Shown here: in pieces, positions 9,543-19,212 of the stretch | Position numbering within the stretch: the stretch's first letter is position 1 | Layout of the letters: every line of letters begins with the position of its first letter | Assembly: GCF_011742165.1 (NCBI RefSeq) | Contig: NZ_JAAQTO010000005.1 | Span: 41,839 to 105,838 of the forward strand | Direction of reading: 5' to 3' | DNA length: 64,000 nt | Source of the DNA: Billgrantia bachuensis | Lineage (GTDB): Bacteria; Pseudomonadota; Gammaproteobacteria; Pseudomonadales; Halomonadaceae | Notes under the pieces: generated by a model | Database searches by the model: none | What the model saw: only the letters and a program-made list of their open reading frames with translations | Told to the model about the DNA's origin: nothing | Made by a program: the position numbers and the translations under genes

Positions 9543-9883
9543 GGCGCCTCGCTGGCTGGATAATGCAGCTTGAGTCAACGCCCATATCGGACCCAAGTGC
9601 AAACTGCACGCTTCCCTGCCTGCTCAAGATCCCTGCTTGTCTGGATTGCAACATTCAGAATGTAGCCAATCCGTAACTGCATTTTATCCACTTGGCCTCA
9701 CTTTGCATCAACGAACGAAAAAAAAGACCAACGGTGCGCTCAAGGCCGCAAAAAAATTGCGCCAAACATTAAAGTTATTCCCGGTTCGGCCGATAGCTTT
9801 TGCGGGAGAGGCTGTCTACCAGGCGGCCTTGGGGAGGATGCTGAAGATAGCTTCAGCAAGGGCATACATAAGGAAAATACGAA
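9543..9883. other. Intergenic region between the GGDEF-EAL gene and flaG
   Basis: 341 nt between divergently transcribed genes. The only structure seen is the sigma-28 promoter at 9770-9796 and an A-rich stretch near 9718-9727. No credible small gene or hairpin was seen. Confidence 0.6.
9770..9796 (+). promoter_or_regulatory. Sigma-28 promoter of flaG
   Basis: TAAAGTTA, 11-nt spacer, GCCGATAG: a near-perfect FliA site about 88 nt upstream of the flaG start. Confidence 0.93.
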
Positions 9884-10249
9884 ATGTCTTCGCCACTAAC
9901 CGATGCCACCAACGCCTTGAACACGTCGGCACTGCACGACCTGACACCGCGCCAGCGCAAGGAAACCGTGCTCTCCACGCTACCTTCAGCCGGCACCTTG
10001 CTGGCTCAAGCCGCGAGCCACGGCCAGGCACCCAGCCCAGCCGACCTGGTGGAGCCAATTCAACGTATCAATGAAGTGCTTCGCCAGTATGGCGTGGAGT
10101 TCGAACTCAACGACACATCACGGGTGATTACCCGCATCGTGGATCGTGAAACAGGGGACGTGCTACGCCAAATTCCTTCGGAGGAAGTCCTGGCCATCGC
10201 CGAACGGCTGGAAGAGCTGCAGGGAAATCTGATCAGCCTGAGGGTCTGA
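9884..10249 (+). CDS. flaG: FlaG-family flagellar protein
   Basis: 121 residues. The C-terminal half carries the FlaG core: RINEVLRQYGVEFELND, then RIVDRETGDVLRQIPSEEVL, ending NLISLRV. FlaG affects filament length in polar-flagellated gammaproteobacteria and normally sits between flagellin and fliD; here it has been separated from them by about 6 kb. AGGAAA lies 9 nt before the ATG. Transcribed alone from its own sigma-28 promoter, converging on fliE. Confidence 0.9.
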   Translation: MSSPLTDATNALNTSALHDLTPRQRKETVLSTLPSAGTLLAQAASHGQAPSPADLVEPIQRINEVLRQYGVEFELNDTSRVITRIVDRETGDVLRQIPSEEVLAIAERLEELQGNLISLRV

Positions 10250-10333
10250 ACGAAAAAACGCTAATATGCCAGGGTTCCGACACTTCGGCATCGCGTAGCG
10301 AAGCAACACGCTCGCGCGACATTCATGCAGGGG

Positions 10334-10663
10334 TCAGACCTGCATGTTCATGACGTCCTTGTAAGCCGTTACCAGGCGGTTACGAACCTGCAGCCCCATC
10401 TGGAAGGCGACGCTGGCTTTCTGCATGTCGACCATGACGTCGTTGAGCTCGACATTGGGATCGCCAGCCTGAAACGCCATGGTCTTGGCAGCGGATGCCT
10501 GCTGCAGGCTGTTGATGCGCTGTATCGAAGCTTGCAGCTCGCCGGCAAAGCCGCCCTGGCCCACCTGAGTGGAAACCTGCTGCCCCTTGCCAACCTGGCC
10601 GCCGGCTTGGGTCGCCAGGCTCTGCATCTGTGCCAGCGCCGACTGGATGGCCGGTGAACTCAT
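10334..10663 (-). CDS. fliE: Flagellar basal-body MS ring-rod junction protein FliE
   Basis: 109 residues matching FliE length. The conserved C-terminal core reads GDPNVELNDVMVDMQKASVA followed by FQMGLQVRNRLVTAYKDVMNMQV. FliE joins the MS ring to the rod and is the first protein exported. In most flagellar clusters it is the first gene of fliEFGHIJK; here it is inverted and diverges from fliF with 287 nt between them. A perfect 8-bp hairpin (CATGCAGG with CCTGCATG, 10324-10346) spans its stop codon and may help end transcription of the converging flaG and fliE genes. Confidence 0.95.
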   Translation of the reverse strand: MSSPAIQSALAQMQSLATQAGGQVGKGQQVSTQVGQGGFAGELQASIQRINSLQQASAAKTMAFQAGDPNVELNDVMVDMQKASVAFQMGLQVRNRLVTAYKDVMNMQV

Positions 10664-10950
10664 GATCCATGCCCTCTTGCGTAGTGTTAGCTTGCCACGC
10701 CATAAGCCGTTGAACCGGCCCCTGGCGAATGTAGAGCAAGGCTAACAGCTTACGAAGATTAACCAAACTGCCAAATGGCAGGTAAAAAAGGGGCTTTTCC
10801 CGCCTTTGGACTGGAAGGCTGCTCGCATAATAGCTTCCATCACAGTTGCGCCCCTTGCGGGCAGCCAGAACGCGGTGAACGGATGCAGTCGATGCCATCT
10901 TCCAGCAACACTTTACAAGCAGCCGATGGCGCTCTCCTACGGGGGGGCGC

Positions 10951-12690
10951 ATGAGCAACGGTGCCACGACGCAGGAGCGTCAGAACGCCTCGGGCAGCGT
11001 GTCTTCCACCGCGATGCTGGAGCGACTCCAGCAACAGCTTCGCGGAAACCCGCTGATCGCCGTTCTGATCGGTGGGGCCGCCATGATCGCAATCGTGGTG
11101 GCCCTGCTGATGTGGGCGCGTGAGCCAGAATATCGCGTCCTTTACAGCAACCTCACCGAGGCCGATGGGGGGCGCATCATCAGCGAACTGGACACCCGCG
11201 GCGTTCCTTATCGCTTCAGCGAGGGTGGTACCGCCCTGCTGGTACCGGGCGATGCCGTGCACAGCCTGCGTCTGCAACTGGCCGAGCAGGGCCTGCCCCG
11301 CGGCGGTAACGTCGGCTTCGAACTGATGGACAACCAGGCCTTCGGCGTCAGCCAGTTCGCCGAGCAGGTCAACTTCCAGCGCGGCCTCGAAGGTGAATTA
11401 TCGCGCTCCATCGAATCCCTGGGGCCGGTAGAGCGCGCCCGCGTTCACCTGGCCATGGCCAAATCTTCCGTTTTCGTGCGCGACCGCGAGCCCGCAAAGG
11501 CTTCCATCATCGTGACCCTCGAGCCGGGCCGCGTGATGGGAGAGGGTCAGGTCGCCGCCATCGTCCACATGGTCTCAAGCAGCGTACCGGAGCTGGCGGC
11601 CGAGAACGTTACCGTGGTCGACCATAGCGGTCGCATGCTGTCGATGCCGAACAGCCAGGGGCGTGGACTCGATGCAACTCAACTCGATTACATCGCCGAG
11701 GTCGAGCGCTCCTTCCAGCAGCGCATCGAGAACATTCTCGCGCCGATACTCGGTCGCGAGAGCATCAGCGCTCAGGTAGCCGCCCAGATCGACTTCTCGC
11801 GTCGCGAAGAAACCAGCGAGCGCTATGGCCCCAACCAACCGCCCAACGAAGCTGCTGTGCGCAGCCGCCAATCCAGCCTCTCCTATAACGGTGGCGATGG
11901 AGTGGCAATGGGTATACCCGGTGCGCTGAGCAACACACCGCCGGGAGTCGCGCCCTCACCCATCGAAGAACTCCCCACCGATGAAGAGGGAGAGCTCACC
12001 GAGGAAGCCCAGCAGAGCCTGCAGGCGCTGAACAACCTGAACCAGGACGACGTCGTCAACTACGAGGTCGACCGCAACATCCAACACATTCAGCACCGTC
12101 AGGGACAGGTGACTCGCCTGAGCGCCGCGGTAGTAGTGGATTACCGTGAAGAGCGCAACGAAGAAGGCGAATGGCATCGCGTGCCGCTCAGCGAGGTTGA
12201 GATCGCCAAAATCGAGAGTCTGGTGCGCCAGGCCATTGGCTTCTCCCAGGCACGTGGAGACGCCATCGAAGTGGTCAACAGCCCGTTCACCCGTGACGTG
12301 GAGGAGTTCGAGGAACTCGAGTGGTGGCAATCGCCCCAGGTGCATGCACTGGCACTCACCATCGGACGTTACCTGCTGGTGGCACTAGGCATCTTGCTGG
12401 GCTACTTGCTGATCCTGCGCCCGCTGATCAAGCGTCACACCGAGCGGCCCGTGCTGGCCACGACCCCCGGCACCGGTCTGCAGGTTCGCGTGGGCGACGA
12501 TACGGAGGCAAGCGAAGGCGAGCTGGAAGCGGCTGGTGAAGAAGACGACGCACTGCGGCCCTACCAGAAGCCGAAGCGCAAGCGCCGCTCCTCGGCTTAT
12601 GAAGACCACTTGGCCGAGCTGCGCGAACTCGCCCAGGAGGATCCACGCATGATCGCCATGATCGTACGCAGCTGGATGAACAAAGAATGA
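10951..12690 (+). CDS. fliF: Flagellar MS-ring protein FliF
   Basis: 579 residues, a normal length. Membrane helix at about 36-54 (PLIAVLIGGAAMIAIVVALL), a YscJ/FliF ring domain with YRVLYSNLTEADGG and GVSQFAEQVNFQRGLEGEL, a second membrane helix around 470-490, and a C-terminal FliG-binding tail ending in DPRMIAMIVRSWMNKE. Forms the inner-membrane ring on which the export gate and C ring assemble. GGGGGG lies 4 nt upstream of the ATG. First gene of the long plus-strand run; its stop overlaps the fliG start in ATGA. The 287 nt upstream show no sigma-28 site, and no convincing sigma-54 site was found. Confidence 0.97.
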   Translation: MSNGATTQERQNASGSVSSTAMLERLQQQLRGNPLIAVLIGGAAMIAIVVALLMWAREPEYRVLYSNLTEADGGRIISELDTRGVPYRFSEGGTALLVPGDAVHSLRLQLAEQGLPRGGNVGFELMDNQAFGVSQFAEQVNFQRGLEGELSRSIESLGPVERARVHLAMAKSSVFVRDREPAKASIIVTLEPGRVMGEGQVAAIVHMVSSSVPELAAENVTVVDHSGRMLSMPNSQGRGLDATQLDYIAEVERSFQQRIENILAPILGRESISAQVAAQIDFSRREETSERYGPNQPPNEAAVRSRQSSLSYNGGDGVAMGIPGALSNTPPGVAPSPIEELPTDEEGELTEEAQQSLQALNNLNQDDVVNYEVDRNIQHIQHRQGQVTRLSAAVVVDYREERNEEGEWHRVPLSEVEIAKIESLVRQAIGFSQARGDAIEVVNSPFTRDVEEFEELEWWQSPQVHALALTIGRYLLVALGILLGYLLILRPLIKRHTERPVLATTPGTGLQVRVGDDTEASEGELEAAGEEDDALRPYQKPKRKRRSSAYEDHLAELRELAQEDPRMIAMIVRSWMNKE

Positions 12691-13691
12691 GTAGTGCCAA
12701 GACCATGAGCGGCGTGCGCCGCAGCGCCATCCTGATGCTGGCCCTCGACGAGGATAGTGCCGCAGAGGTGTTCAAATTCCTCGCACCCAAGGAGATCCAG
12801 CAGCTCAGTATGGAGATGGCGGAGATGGACCAGGTTTCCCACGAGGACATGCAGCAGGTCATGCTGGAGTTCCATCGTGAGACCGAAGAGTTCATCGCGC
12901 TGAACCTCAACTCCAGCGAGCACATCCGCTCGGTATTGACCAAGGCCCTGGGCAGCGAGCGCGCCACCAGCCTGATCGAGGACATACTGGAGTCCACCGG
13001 GACCAGCAGCGGTATCGATTCGCTGAATCTGATGGAAGCTTCCATGGTGGCCGAGCTGATCCGCGACGAGCACCCGCAAATCATCGCTACCATCCTGGTC
13101 CACCTGGAGCGGCATCAGGCTGCCGACGTGCTGGAGCAATTCGACGACAAGCTGCGCAACGATGTCGTTCTGCGTATCGCTACCTTCAGTGGCGTTCAGC
13201 CGGCCGCCCTACAGGAGCTCACCGAGGTGCTTACCGGCATGCTCGATGGCCAGAACCTCAAGCGCAGCAAGATGGGCGGCGTGAGGACCGCGGCCGAAAT
13301 TCTCAACCTGATGAACTCCTCCCTGGAAGAGACCGCCATCGAAACGGTACGTGCCCACAGCGAGGACTTGGCCCAGAAGATCATCGACGAGATGTTCCTG
13401 TTCGAGAACCTCATGGACCTGGACGACCGCAGCATCCAGTTGGTGCTCAAGGAGATCGACACCAACTCGTTGGTGGTGGCGCTCAAGGGCGCCCCCGAAG
13501 GGCTCATGGAGAAGTTCCTGCGCAATATGTCACGGCGCGCCGCCGATCTGTTGCGCGAGGACATGGAAGCCCGCGGGCCGATTCGTGTCTCCCAGGTGGA
13601 AGCCGAGCAGAAATCCGTCCTGCAGGTGGTACGCCGCCTGGCGGACTCCGGCGAGATCGTGCTGAGCGGCGGAGACGACACCTATGTCTGA
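12687..13691 (+). CDS. fliG: Flagellar motor switch protein FliG
   Basis: 334 residues, a normal length. Three-domain FliG: an N-terminal FliF-binding part, the middle domain with the EHPQIIATILVHLE motif, and the C-terminal torque domain with LMDLDDRSIQLVLKEIDTNS and VALKGAPE. These are the charged residues that face the MotA stator. Start overlaps the end of fliF by 4 nt; the end overlaps fliH by 8 nt, so translation is probably coupled. Confidence 0.98.
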   Translation: MSSAKTMSGVRRSAILMLALDEDSAAEVFKFLAPKEIQQLSMEMAEMDQVSHEDMQQVMLEFHRETEEFIALNLNSSEHIRSVLTKALGSERATSLIEDILESTGTSSGIDSLNLMEASMVAELIRDEHPQIIATILVHLERHQAADVLEQFDDKLRNDVVLRIATFSGVQPAALQELTEVLTGMLDGQNLKRSKMGGVRTAAEILNLMNSSLEETAIETVRAHSEDLAQKIIDEMFLFENLMDLDDRSIQLVLKEIDTNSLVVALKGAPEGLMEKFLRNMSRRAADLLREDMEARGPIRVSQVEAEQKSVLQVVRRLADSGEIVLSGGDDTYV

Positions 13692-14430
13692 GCGAGCGCC
13701 CTCCTCTTCCGAACGCCATGCGCCCTGGCAGCGCTGGCGGATGGGCGAGCTGCACGCCGAGAATTCGGACGACGGGAGTCCTGCTCAAGAGCTGGACCCC
13801 GCCGAGCAGGCCAGGCGCCGTGCCGCTTTTCAGCGCCAGGCGGAGCTTAAAGCGCTGCGCGAGAAGGTCATCCAGGAAGCCCGCGAAGAGGGCTACCAGG
13901 CCGGCTTCGAGGCGGGACGCAGCGAGGGTCATACCCAGGGCCTGAAAGAAGGTCGTGAGGAGGCCCAGCGCGAGCTCAAGCAGCGCATTCATGAGGTCGT
14001 GACACCGCTCAAGCCGCTTGCCGAGCAGTTCACGGATGCACTCGAACTGCTCGACGAAGAGATCGCCAACGACCTGGTCGAGCTGGCCATGGCAACGGGT
14101 CATCAATTGGCCGGCGAGGCGCTCAAGGCACGCCCCAAGCAGGTGTTGGAACTGATCAAGGCGTTACTGCACACCGAACCACCTCTGATCGGGCAACAGC
14201 GTCTGTGGCTGAACCCCCAGGATCACAAGCTGATCGAGGAACACCTGGGCAGCGAACTGGCCGCGGCAGGCTGGAAGCTGCAGCCAGATGCTCAGCTGAC
14301 CCGTGGCGGTTGCCGGGTAACGAGCGCCAACGGCGAGTTGGACGCCACCTGGGAAAGTCGCTGGGAGGCCGTCAAGTCGCAAGTCAGGCGGCGCCGTTCG
14401 GCGACGTCCACCGACGACAATGAAGAATAG
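13684..14430 (+). CDS. fliH: Flagellar export ATPase regulator FliH
   Basis: 248 residues. N-terminal Arg/Trp-rich segment, then a central Glu/Gly coiled region with the FliH-type GxxxG repeats (EEGYQAGFEAGRSEGHTQG), and a C-terminal domain with TRGGCRVTSANGELDATWE typical of FliH/YscL. It holds FliI at the export gate and links it to FliN. Overlaps fliG by 8 nt. Confidence 0.95.
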   Translation: MSERAPSSSERHAPWQRWRMGELHAENSDDGSPAQELDPAEQARRRAAFQRQAELKALREKVIQEAREEGYQAGFEAGRSEGHTQGLKEGREEAQRELKQRIHEVVTPLKPLAEQFTDALELLDEEIANDLVELAMATGHQLAGEALKARPKQVLELIKALLHTEPPLIGQQRLWLNPQDHKLIEEHLGSELAAAGWKLQPDAQLTRGGCRVTSANGELDATWESRWEAVKSQVRRRRSATSTDDNEE

Positions 14431-14439
14431 AGGCAGGAC

Positions 14440-15837
14440 ATGAGCGAAGCAGCGGCATCGACCAACACGCATCAGGCACGCTGGCAGCAGACGCTGCAGC
14501 ATGTCCGTGCGCGTGTGGAAACGGTGCCTGGCTTTCGCGCCAGTGGCCGGGTGCTCCGCGCGACCGGCATGGTGATCGAGGCCGTCGGCCTGCGCGTGGC
14601 ACTGGGCAATGCTTGCCGCATCGAGCTGCTCTCGTCCGGCGGCAGCGAGCCGCCCCGTTTTGCCGAGGCCGAGGTGGTCGGTTTCAACGGCGAACGACTC
14701 CTGCTGATGCCGCTCACGGAGATCGCCGGCCTGATGCCCGGTGCTCGCGTCTTCCCGTTGGGCGATGGCCCGGATCATGCCGCGCGCCGTTTCCCCCTTG
14801 GCGAATCTCTGCTGGGCCGCGTAGTGGATGGCAACGGCGACCCGCTGGATGGCCTCGGCCCACTGGACGACGCTCCGCGTTCCCCGCTCGCTACACCGCC
14901 GCTCAACCCGCTGAAGCGGGCACCGATCAACGAGCAGATCGATGTCGGCATTCGCGCCATCAATGCCCTGCTCAGTGTCGGTCGCGGGCAGCGCATGGGG
15001 CTGTTCGCCGGCTCCGGCGTGGGTAAGTCGGTACTGCTCGGCATGATGGCCCGCTATACCGGGGCCGACGTCATCGTGGTGGGCCTGATCGGCGAACGGG
15101 GCCGCGAGGTACAGGACTTCATCGACAACATTCTCGGCCCCGAGGGTCGCCGCCGTGCGGTGGTGGTAGCGGCACCCGCCGACACCTCTCCGCTGCAACG
15201 CCTGCAGGGCGCCGCCTATGCCACGCGCTTGGCGGAAGGCTATCGCGACCAGGGCAAGAACGTCTTGTTGATCATGGATTCGCTGACTCGCTACGCCATG
15301 GCCCAGCGTGAGATCGCCCTGGCCATCGGCGAGCCGCCGGCGACCAAGGGCTATCCACCCTCGGTTTTCGCCAAGATTCCCAGCCTGGTGGAGCGTGCCG
15401 GTAATGCCGAACGCGGCCGTGGCTCGATCACTGCCTTCTATACCGTACTCACCGAAGGCGATGACCAGCAGGACCCCATCGCCGACTCGGCACGCGCCAT
15501 TCTCGATGGTCACATCGTGCTGTCTCGAACACTGGCCGAAGCCGGCCACTACCCGGCCATTGATATAGAAGCCTCGATAAGCCGCGTGATGACCCACATC
15601 ATCGACGACCAGCAATTGACCATGACCCAGGCCTTCAAGCGACTCTTCTCACGCTATCAGCGCAACCGCGACCTGATCAGCGTAGGCGCATACAGCCCCG
15701 GTCACGATCCCCAACTGGACGAAGCCGTCCAGCGTTACCCGCAGCTGGAGCACTTCCTCCAGCAGGGCATGAATGAAAATGCCTCGATCGAGGCTTCTCG
15801 ACAGGTTCTGGCTGAAACCCTAGGAGTCAGGCAATGA
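14440..15837 (+). CDS. fliI: Flagellum-specific ATPase FliI
   Basis: 465 residues. Related to the F1 ATPase beta subunit: P-loop [17 protein letters not shown], Walker B region [13 protein letters not shown], and the type III ATPase signature [14 protein letters not shown]. It energises unloading of export substrates and chaperones at the base of the flagellum. The last 4 nt overlap the fliJ start (ATGA). Confidence 0.98.
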   Translation: MSEAAASTNTHQARWQQTLQHVRARVETVPGFRASGRVLRATGMVIEAVGLRVALGNACRIELLSSGGSEPPRFAEAEVVGFNGERLLLMPLTEIAGLMPGARVFPLGDGPDHAARRFPLGESLLGRVVDGNGDPLDGLGPLDDAPRSPLATPPLNPLKRAPINEQIDVGIRAINALLSVGRGQRMGLFAGSGVGKSVLLGMMARYTGADVIVVGLIGERGREVQDFIDNILGPEGRRRAVVVAAPADTSPLQRLQGAAYATRLAEGYRDQGKNVLLIMDSLTRYAMAQREIALAIGEPPATKGYPPSVFAKIPSLVERAGNAERGRGSITAFYTVLTEGDDQQDPIADSARAILDGHIVLSRTLAEAGHYPAIDIEASISRVMTHIIDDQQLTMTQAFKRLFSRYQRNRDLISVGAYSPGHDPQLDEAVQRYPQLEHFLQQGMNENASIEASRQVLAETLGVRQ

Positions 15838-16289
15838 GTGCATCGTCTCAACTCGCCATGCTGAGCGATCTGGCCCGCGATGCCCGCGATCAGGCGGGTC
15901 AATTGCTGGCGGGTGAACGCCAGAACGAGCGCCAGGTGGCCTCCCAACTGGAGTCGCTCAATCGTTATCGGCTCGAGTATGCCGAACGCCTGCAACAGGC
16001 CATGCGTGAAGGCATCGATCCGGCCAGCATGCACAACTATCAGCAGTTCCTGGCTTCGCTGGATGCTGCCCTGCAGCGGGCCAGGCAGGCACTCGATGCC
16101 CAGCAGCAACGGGTCCAGCAGAGCCAGCAGCAGTGGCAGCAGGAACAGAAGCGGCTCTCGGCCTACGATACGCTGGTATCGCGTCGGGATGTCGAGCGGC
16201 AGCGGCAGGAGGAGCGCCGCGAACAGCGTATCAATGACGAGATGTCAGCCGGACGGCTATTGCGCCTGCGTGCCGGATACACAGCGTGA
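15834..16289 (+). CDS. fliJ: Flagellar export chaperone FliJ
   Basis: 151 residues, almost entirely Gln/Glu/Arg-rich helix as expected of the FliJ antiparallel coiled coil. The typical start is [20 protein letters not shown] and the tail is [20 protein letters not shown]. FliJ is the stalk of the FliI hexamer and escorts chaperones to FlhA. Low sequence conservation is normal for this family; the position between fliI and fliK makes the call firm. Confidence 0.92.
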   Translation: MSASSQLAMLSDLARDARDQAGQLLAGERQNERQVASQLESLNRYRLEYAERLQQAMREGIDPASMHNYQQFLASLDAALQRARQALDAQQQRVQQSQQQWQQEQKRLSAYDTLVSRRDVERQRQEERREQRINDEMSAGRLLRLRAGYTA

Positions 16290-16308
16290 TTCGGCAAAGG
16301 AGAAACCC

Positions 16309-17559
16309 ATGAATATTCAGATGATTCTGTCCGCCCTGCCGACGCAACTCTCCGGCAAGCCGGAAACCGGTGCCGGCCATGGCCAGTTCGCCCTGGCCCT
16401 GAGCCAGGCAGCTCAGACCACCCCTGGTGATACCGCGCTGCCCATTCAACTCGATGCCATGCCGGGACAGGGCCTGCCGCAAACCATGGCGGCACAGCAA
16501 GCACTGCTCCAGGCCTTGAATGCCCATGCCGGCCAGCGGCTCAATGGCGAGGGTGACATGGCTCTGCCCGATGCCGAGCTGAACGAGATCATGGCAAGAC
16601 TCGCGTTGATCGAAGGCAGCCAGCAGCAGCCGGTCATAGCTGCCATACAGCCGCTACCCGGCCAGGAGCTGGCACCACCTGCTGACGAAATGACCATCGA
16701 GCTCGCCGAGCAACCCCAGGCTGCCACTCTGGTAGCATCCGTCACGGCAGCAGAAGCACCGCGTCCCAGCACCGCCACCCCGGGTGTGACGACCTTGGGA
16801 GATCGCACCGCTCCCTCTGGTATGCCGGCTACGCCCACTTCGGCCGCCTCGGGCAACCCATTGGCGGCTCAGCTGGCTGCCTCCGCTACTGCCGTCCAGG
16901 AAGTCGATGGCGACGCCGGCGCTCCGGCACGTCCTGCCGACTTCACGACTGCCCTGGCCAAGGTCTCTGCGCCCCAGCCCGGCGGCAGCGAACTGCGTGC
17001 GATGCCAGCCGACGCAGCGCGCGGAGGCTTCGTGCCGGAATCCGCACCAATGGCGCAGTCATCCGCCAGTACGACAACACCGGCCAGCGTACCCGCCCAG
17101 CCCACTCCGTTCGCCCAAGCCAGCCTTGCCGCACCGGTTCAGAGCCCGGCCTGGCCTGGCCAATTGGGTCAGCAAATGGTGCAATTCGCCCGGCAAGGCG
17201 GTGAACAACATGTCGAGATGCGCTTGAATCCAGCCGAGCTTGGACCGCTTTCCGTGACCCTGAAAATGACGGAACAAGGTGCTCAGGCCCAGTTCCTGTC
17301 TGCCCATGCCCAGGTACGCCAAGTATTGGAACAGGCCATTCCTCAGCTTCGCGAGGCGCTGGCCGAACAGGGGATCAGCCTGGGCGAGACCTCCGTGGGC
17401 GAACAGCGTCAGCAGGATGCCCAAGCATTCGCGGGTCGTGACGGCCAGCGTGGCCAGGGTACACAGGCCGAAGACAACCTGACCCTGATTGATGAAGAGG
17501 GCGCAGCGCTCTCCACCACCACGCTTTCGCTGGATGGTCGCGTGAACCTTTACGCCTGA
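16309..17559 (+). CDS. fliK: Flagellar hook-length control protein FliK
   Basis: 416 residues. A long Ala/Pro/Gln-rich low-complexity N-terminal region, about 1-270, acts as the ruler. The C-terminal Flg_hook domain carries the family signature VEMRLNPAELGPLSVTLKMT. It measures the hook and switches export specificity through FlhB. The start at 16309 has AAAGGAG 7 nt upstream and fits directly after fliJ; the reading frame is open further upstream only because it overlaps fliJ in another frame. Confidence 0.93.
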   Translation: MNIQMILSALPTQLSGKPETGAGHGQFALALSQAAQTTPGDTALPIQLDAMPGQGLPQTMAAQQALLQALNAHAGQRLNGEGDMALPDAELNEIMARLALIEGSQQQPVIAAIQPLPGQELAPPADEMTIELAEQPQAATLVASVTAAEAPRPSTATPGVTTLGDRTAPSGMPATPTSAASGNPLAAQLAASATAVQEVDGDAGAPARPADFTTALAKVSAPQPGGSELRAMPADAARGGFVPESAPMAQSSASTTTPASVPAQPTPFAQASLAAPVQSPAWPGQLGQQMVQFARQGGEQHVEMRLNPAELGPLSVTLKMTEQGAQAQFLSAHAQVRQVLEQAIPQLREALAEQGISLGETSVGEQRQQDAQAFAGRDGQRGQGTQAEDNLTLIDEEGAALSTTTLSLDGRVNLYA

Positions 17560-17670
17560 GACAAAAAGGCAAGATAAGCCCTTTCGCGCGGCTTGTTCCT
17601 GTCATCAGGGGCCGCGCGCCTACGGCATACTCTCTCCAACTGCTAGACCAACACAGACAAAGGCAAGGCA

Positions 17671-18147
17671 ATGGCGAAATCGACGGGTGGCTCCTCCAAG
17701 CTCCTGTGGTTGATGATACTGCTGGTACTGCTCTCAACGGCAGCTGCCGGAGCGGCCATCTACATGGTCATGAACGACCGCAACGGCAATGAGGAAGAAG
17801 GCGCCCAGACGCAACAGTTGGAGCGCCAGGCACCCATCTTCGTCAAGATCGACCCCTTCACGGTCAATCTCGCCGACGACAATTTCGGTTCGCGCCTGCT
17901 TTACACCGGCATTTCGCTGAAGGTAGGCAGCGACGAAACTCGCGAAATCCTGGATGAACACATGCCACAGGTGCGCAGCCGACTACTGATGCTGTTCTCC
18001 GGCAAGCAGGCAAGCGAGCTGACCACGCCGAATGGCAAGCGCCGCCTGAGCGAGGAAGTCATCGCCACGCTCTCAGAACCGCTGACCGAGCCTCAGCCGT
18101 CCCTCGAGATACAGGACGTGCTGTTCACCGAGTTCATCGTGCAATAA
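17671..18147 (+). CDS. fliL: Flagellar basal-body-associated protein FliL
   Basis: 158 residues. One N-terminal membrane helix (about 10-32, LLWLMILLVLLSTAAAGAAI), then the periplasmic FliL domain with IFVKIDPFTVNLADD and a tail ending VLFTEFIVQ. FliL rings surround stator units and stabilise them. There are 111 nt between fliK and fliL, with a 7-bp GCGCGGC/GCCGCGC hairpin at 17586-17617 that might attenuate transcription. fliL starts the second half of the run, fliLMNOPQR. Confidence 0.94.
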   Translation: MAKSTGGSSKLLWLMILLVLLSTAAAGAAIYMVMNDRNGNEEEGAQTQQLERQAPIFVKIDPFTVNLADDNFGSRLLYTGISLKVGSDETREILDEHMPQVRSRLLMLFSGKQASELTTPNGKRRLSEEVIATLSEPLTEPQPSLEIQDVLFTEFIVQ

Positions 18148-18165
18148 ACGGGTGCCCTGGCCACC

Positions 18166-19212
18166 ATGTCCCAAGACGATCTGCTGTCACAGGATGAGAT
18201 CGATGCCCTTCTGAAGGGCGTCAGCGGCGATGACGAGCCCGTTGCGCGCAGCGACGGTGACTCCCGCGTACGCCCTTATGACCCGGCGACACAGCACCGC
18301 GTCATTCGCGAGCGTCTGCAGGCGCTGGATATCATCAACGAACGTTTCGCGCGGCACTTCCGCATGGGGCTGTTCAACCTGCTGCGCCGTAGTGCCGACA
18401 TAACCGTCGACTCGGTACGCTATCTGAGCTACAGCGAGTTTTCCCGCAACGTGCCGGTGCCGACCAATATCAACATCATCGGCATGAAGCCGCTGCGCGG
18501 GTCGGCGCTGATAGTGTTCCCGCCCAACCTGGTCTTCATGGTCGTGGACAACCTGTTCGGTGGCGACGGACGCTTCCTGACCAAGTCGGAAGGCCGTGAA
18601 TTCACCAATACCGAGCAGCGCATCATCCAGCGTCTGCTGCAGTTGGCCATTGATGCCTATGAAGAGTCGTGGAAGTCGGTCTACCCACTGCAAATCAGTT
18701 ACTTGCGCTCGGAGATGCAGTCGAAGTTCGCCAACATCACCAACTCGCCCAACGAGATCGTGGTGAACACGAACTTCAACATCGAGGTCGGCAATCTCTC
18801 CAGCAGCTTTCAGATCTGCATTCCGTACCTGATGGTAGAGCCCCTGCGCGACCTGCTGGCCAACCCGCTCAACGATGGCCATCACGATCAGGATGGATCC
18901 TGGACCAAGCGCATGGCGGGCGAACTTCGTCGCTCCGAAGTGGAACTGATCGCCAATTTTGCCGATGTTCCCACTCGCATTGCCCATGTCATGGCGCTCA
19001 AGGTGGGCGACGTTCTTCCTCTCGAGCTACCCGAGACGGTCACCGCCAGCGTCGATGGCGTGCCGGTGATGGAGTGCGATTACGGTAGCCAGCACGAGCA
19101 ACGCGCGCTGCGTGTCATCCGCATCATCGACCATGGTGCACAGAATCCGGTGTCAAAGGACGCCTTCATCAAGGGCGCAGCGCCTCAAGCCAAGGACTTC
19201 AAGCATGACTGA
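18166..19212 (+). CDS. fliM: Flagellar motor switch protein FliM
   Basis: 348 residues. Starts with the CheY-P binding peptide DLLSQDEIDALLKGV, followed by the middle domain (RLQALDIINERFARHFR, NIIGMKPLRGSALIVFPPNL) and a C-terminal SpoA domain (LELPETVTASVDGVPVMECD). Together with FliG and FliN it forms the C ring and reverses rotation when CheY-P binds. Overlaps fliN by 8 nt. Confidence 0.98.
   Translation: MSQDDLLSQDEIDALLKGVSGDDEPVARSDGDSRVRPYDPATQHRVIRERLQALDIINERFARHFRMGLFNLLRRSADITVDSVRYLSYSEFSRNVPVPTNINIIGMKPLRGSALIVFPPNLVFMVVDNLFGGDGRFLTKSEGREFTNTEQRIIQRLLQLAIDAYEESWKSVYPLQISYLRSEMQSKFANITNSPNEIVVNTNFNIEVGNLSSSFQICIPYLMVEPLRDLLANPLNDGHHDQDGSWTKRMAGELRRSEVELIANFADVPTRIAHVMALKVGDVLPLELPETVTASVDGVPVMECDYGSQHEQRALRVIRIIDHGAQNPVSKDAFIKGAAPQAKDFKHD

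Noticed and set aside
9580..9620. CCGATAT before the CBS-GGDEF-EAL gene as a sigma-28 -10 element
   Set aside because: No -35 match at the 11-nt spacing.
10740..10950. Sigma-54 boxes (GG-N10-GC) upstream of fliF and fliE
   Set aside because: Several TGGCA-like strings exist, but none has GC at the required distance.
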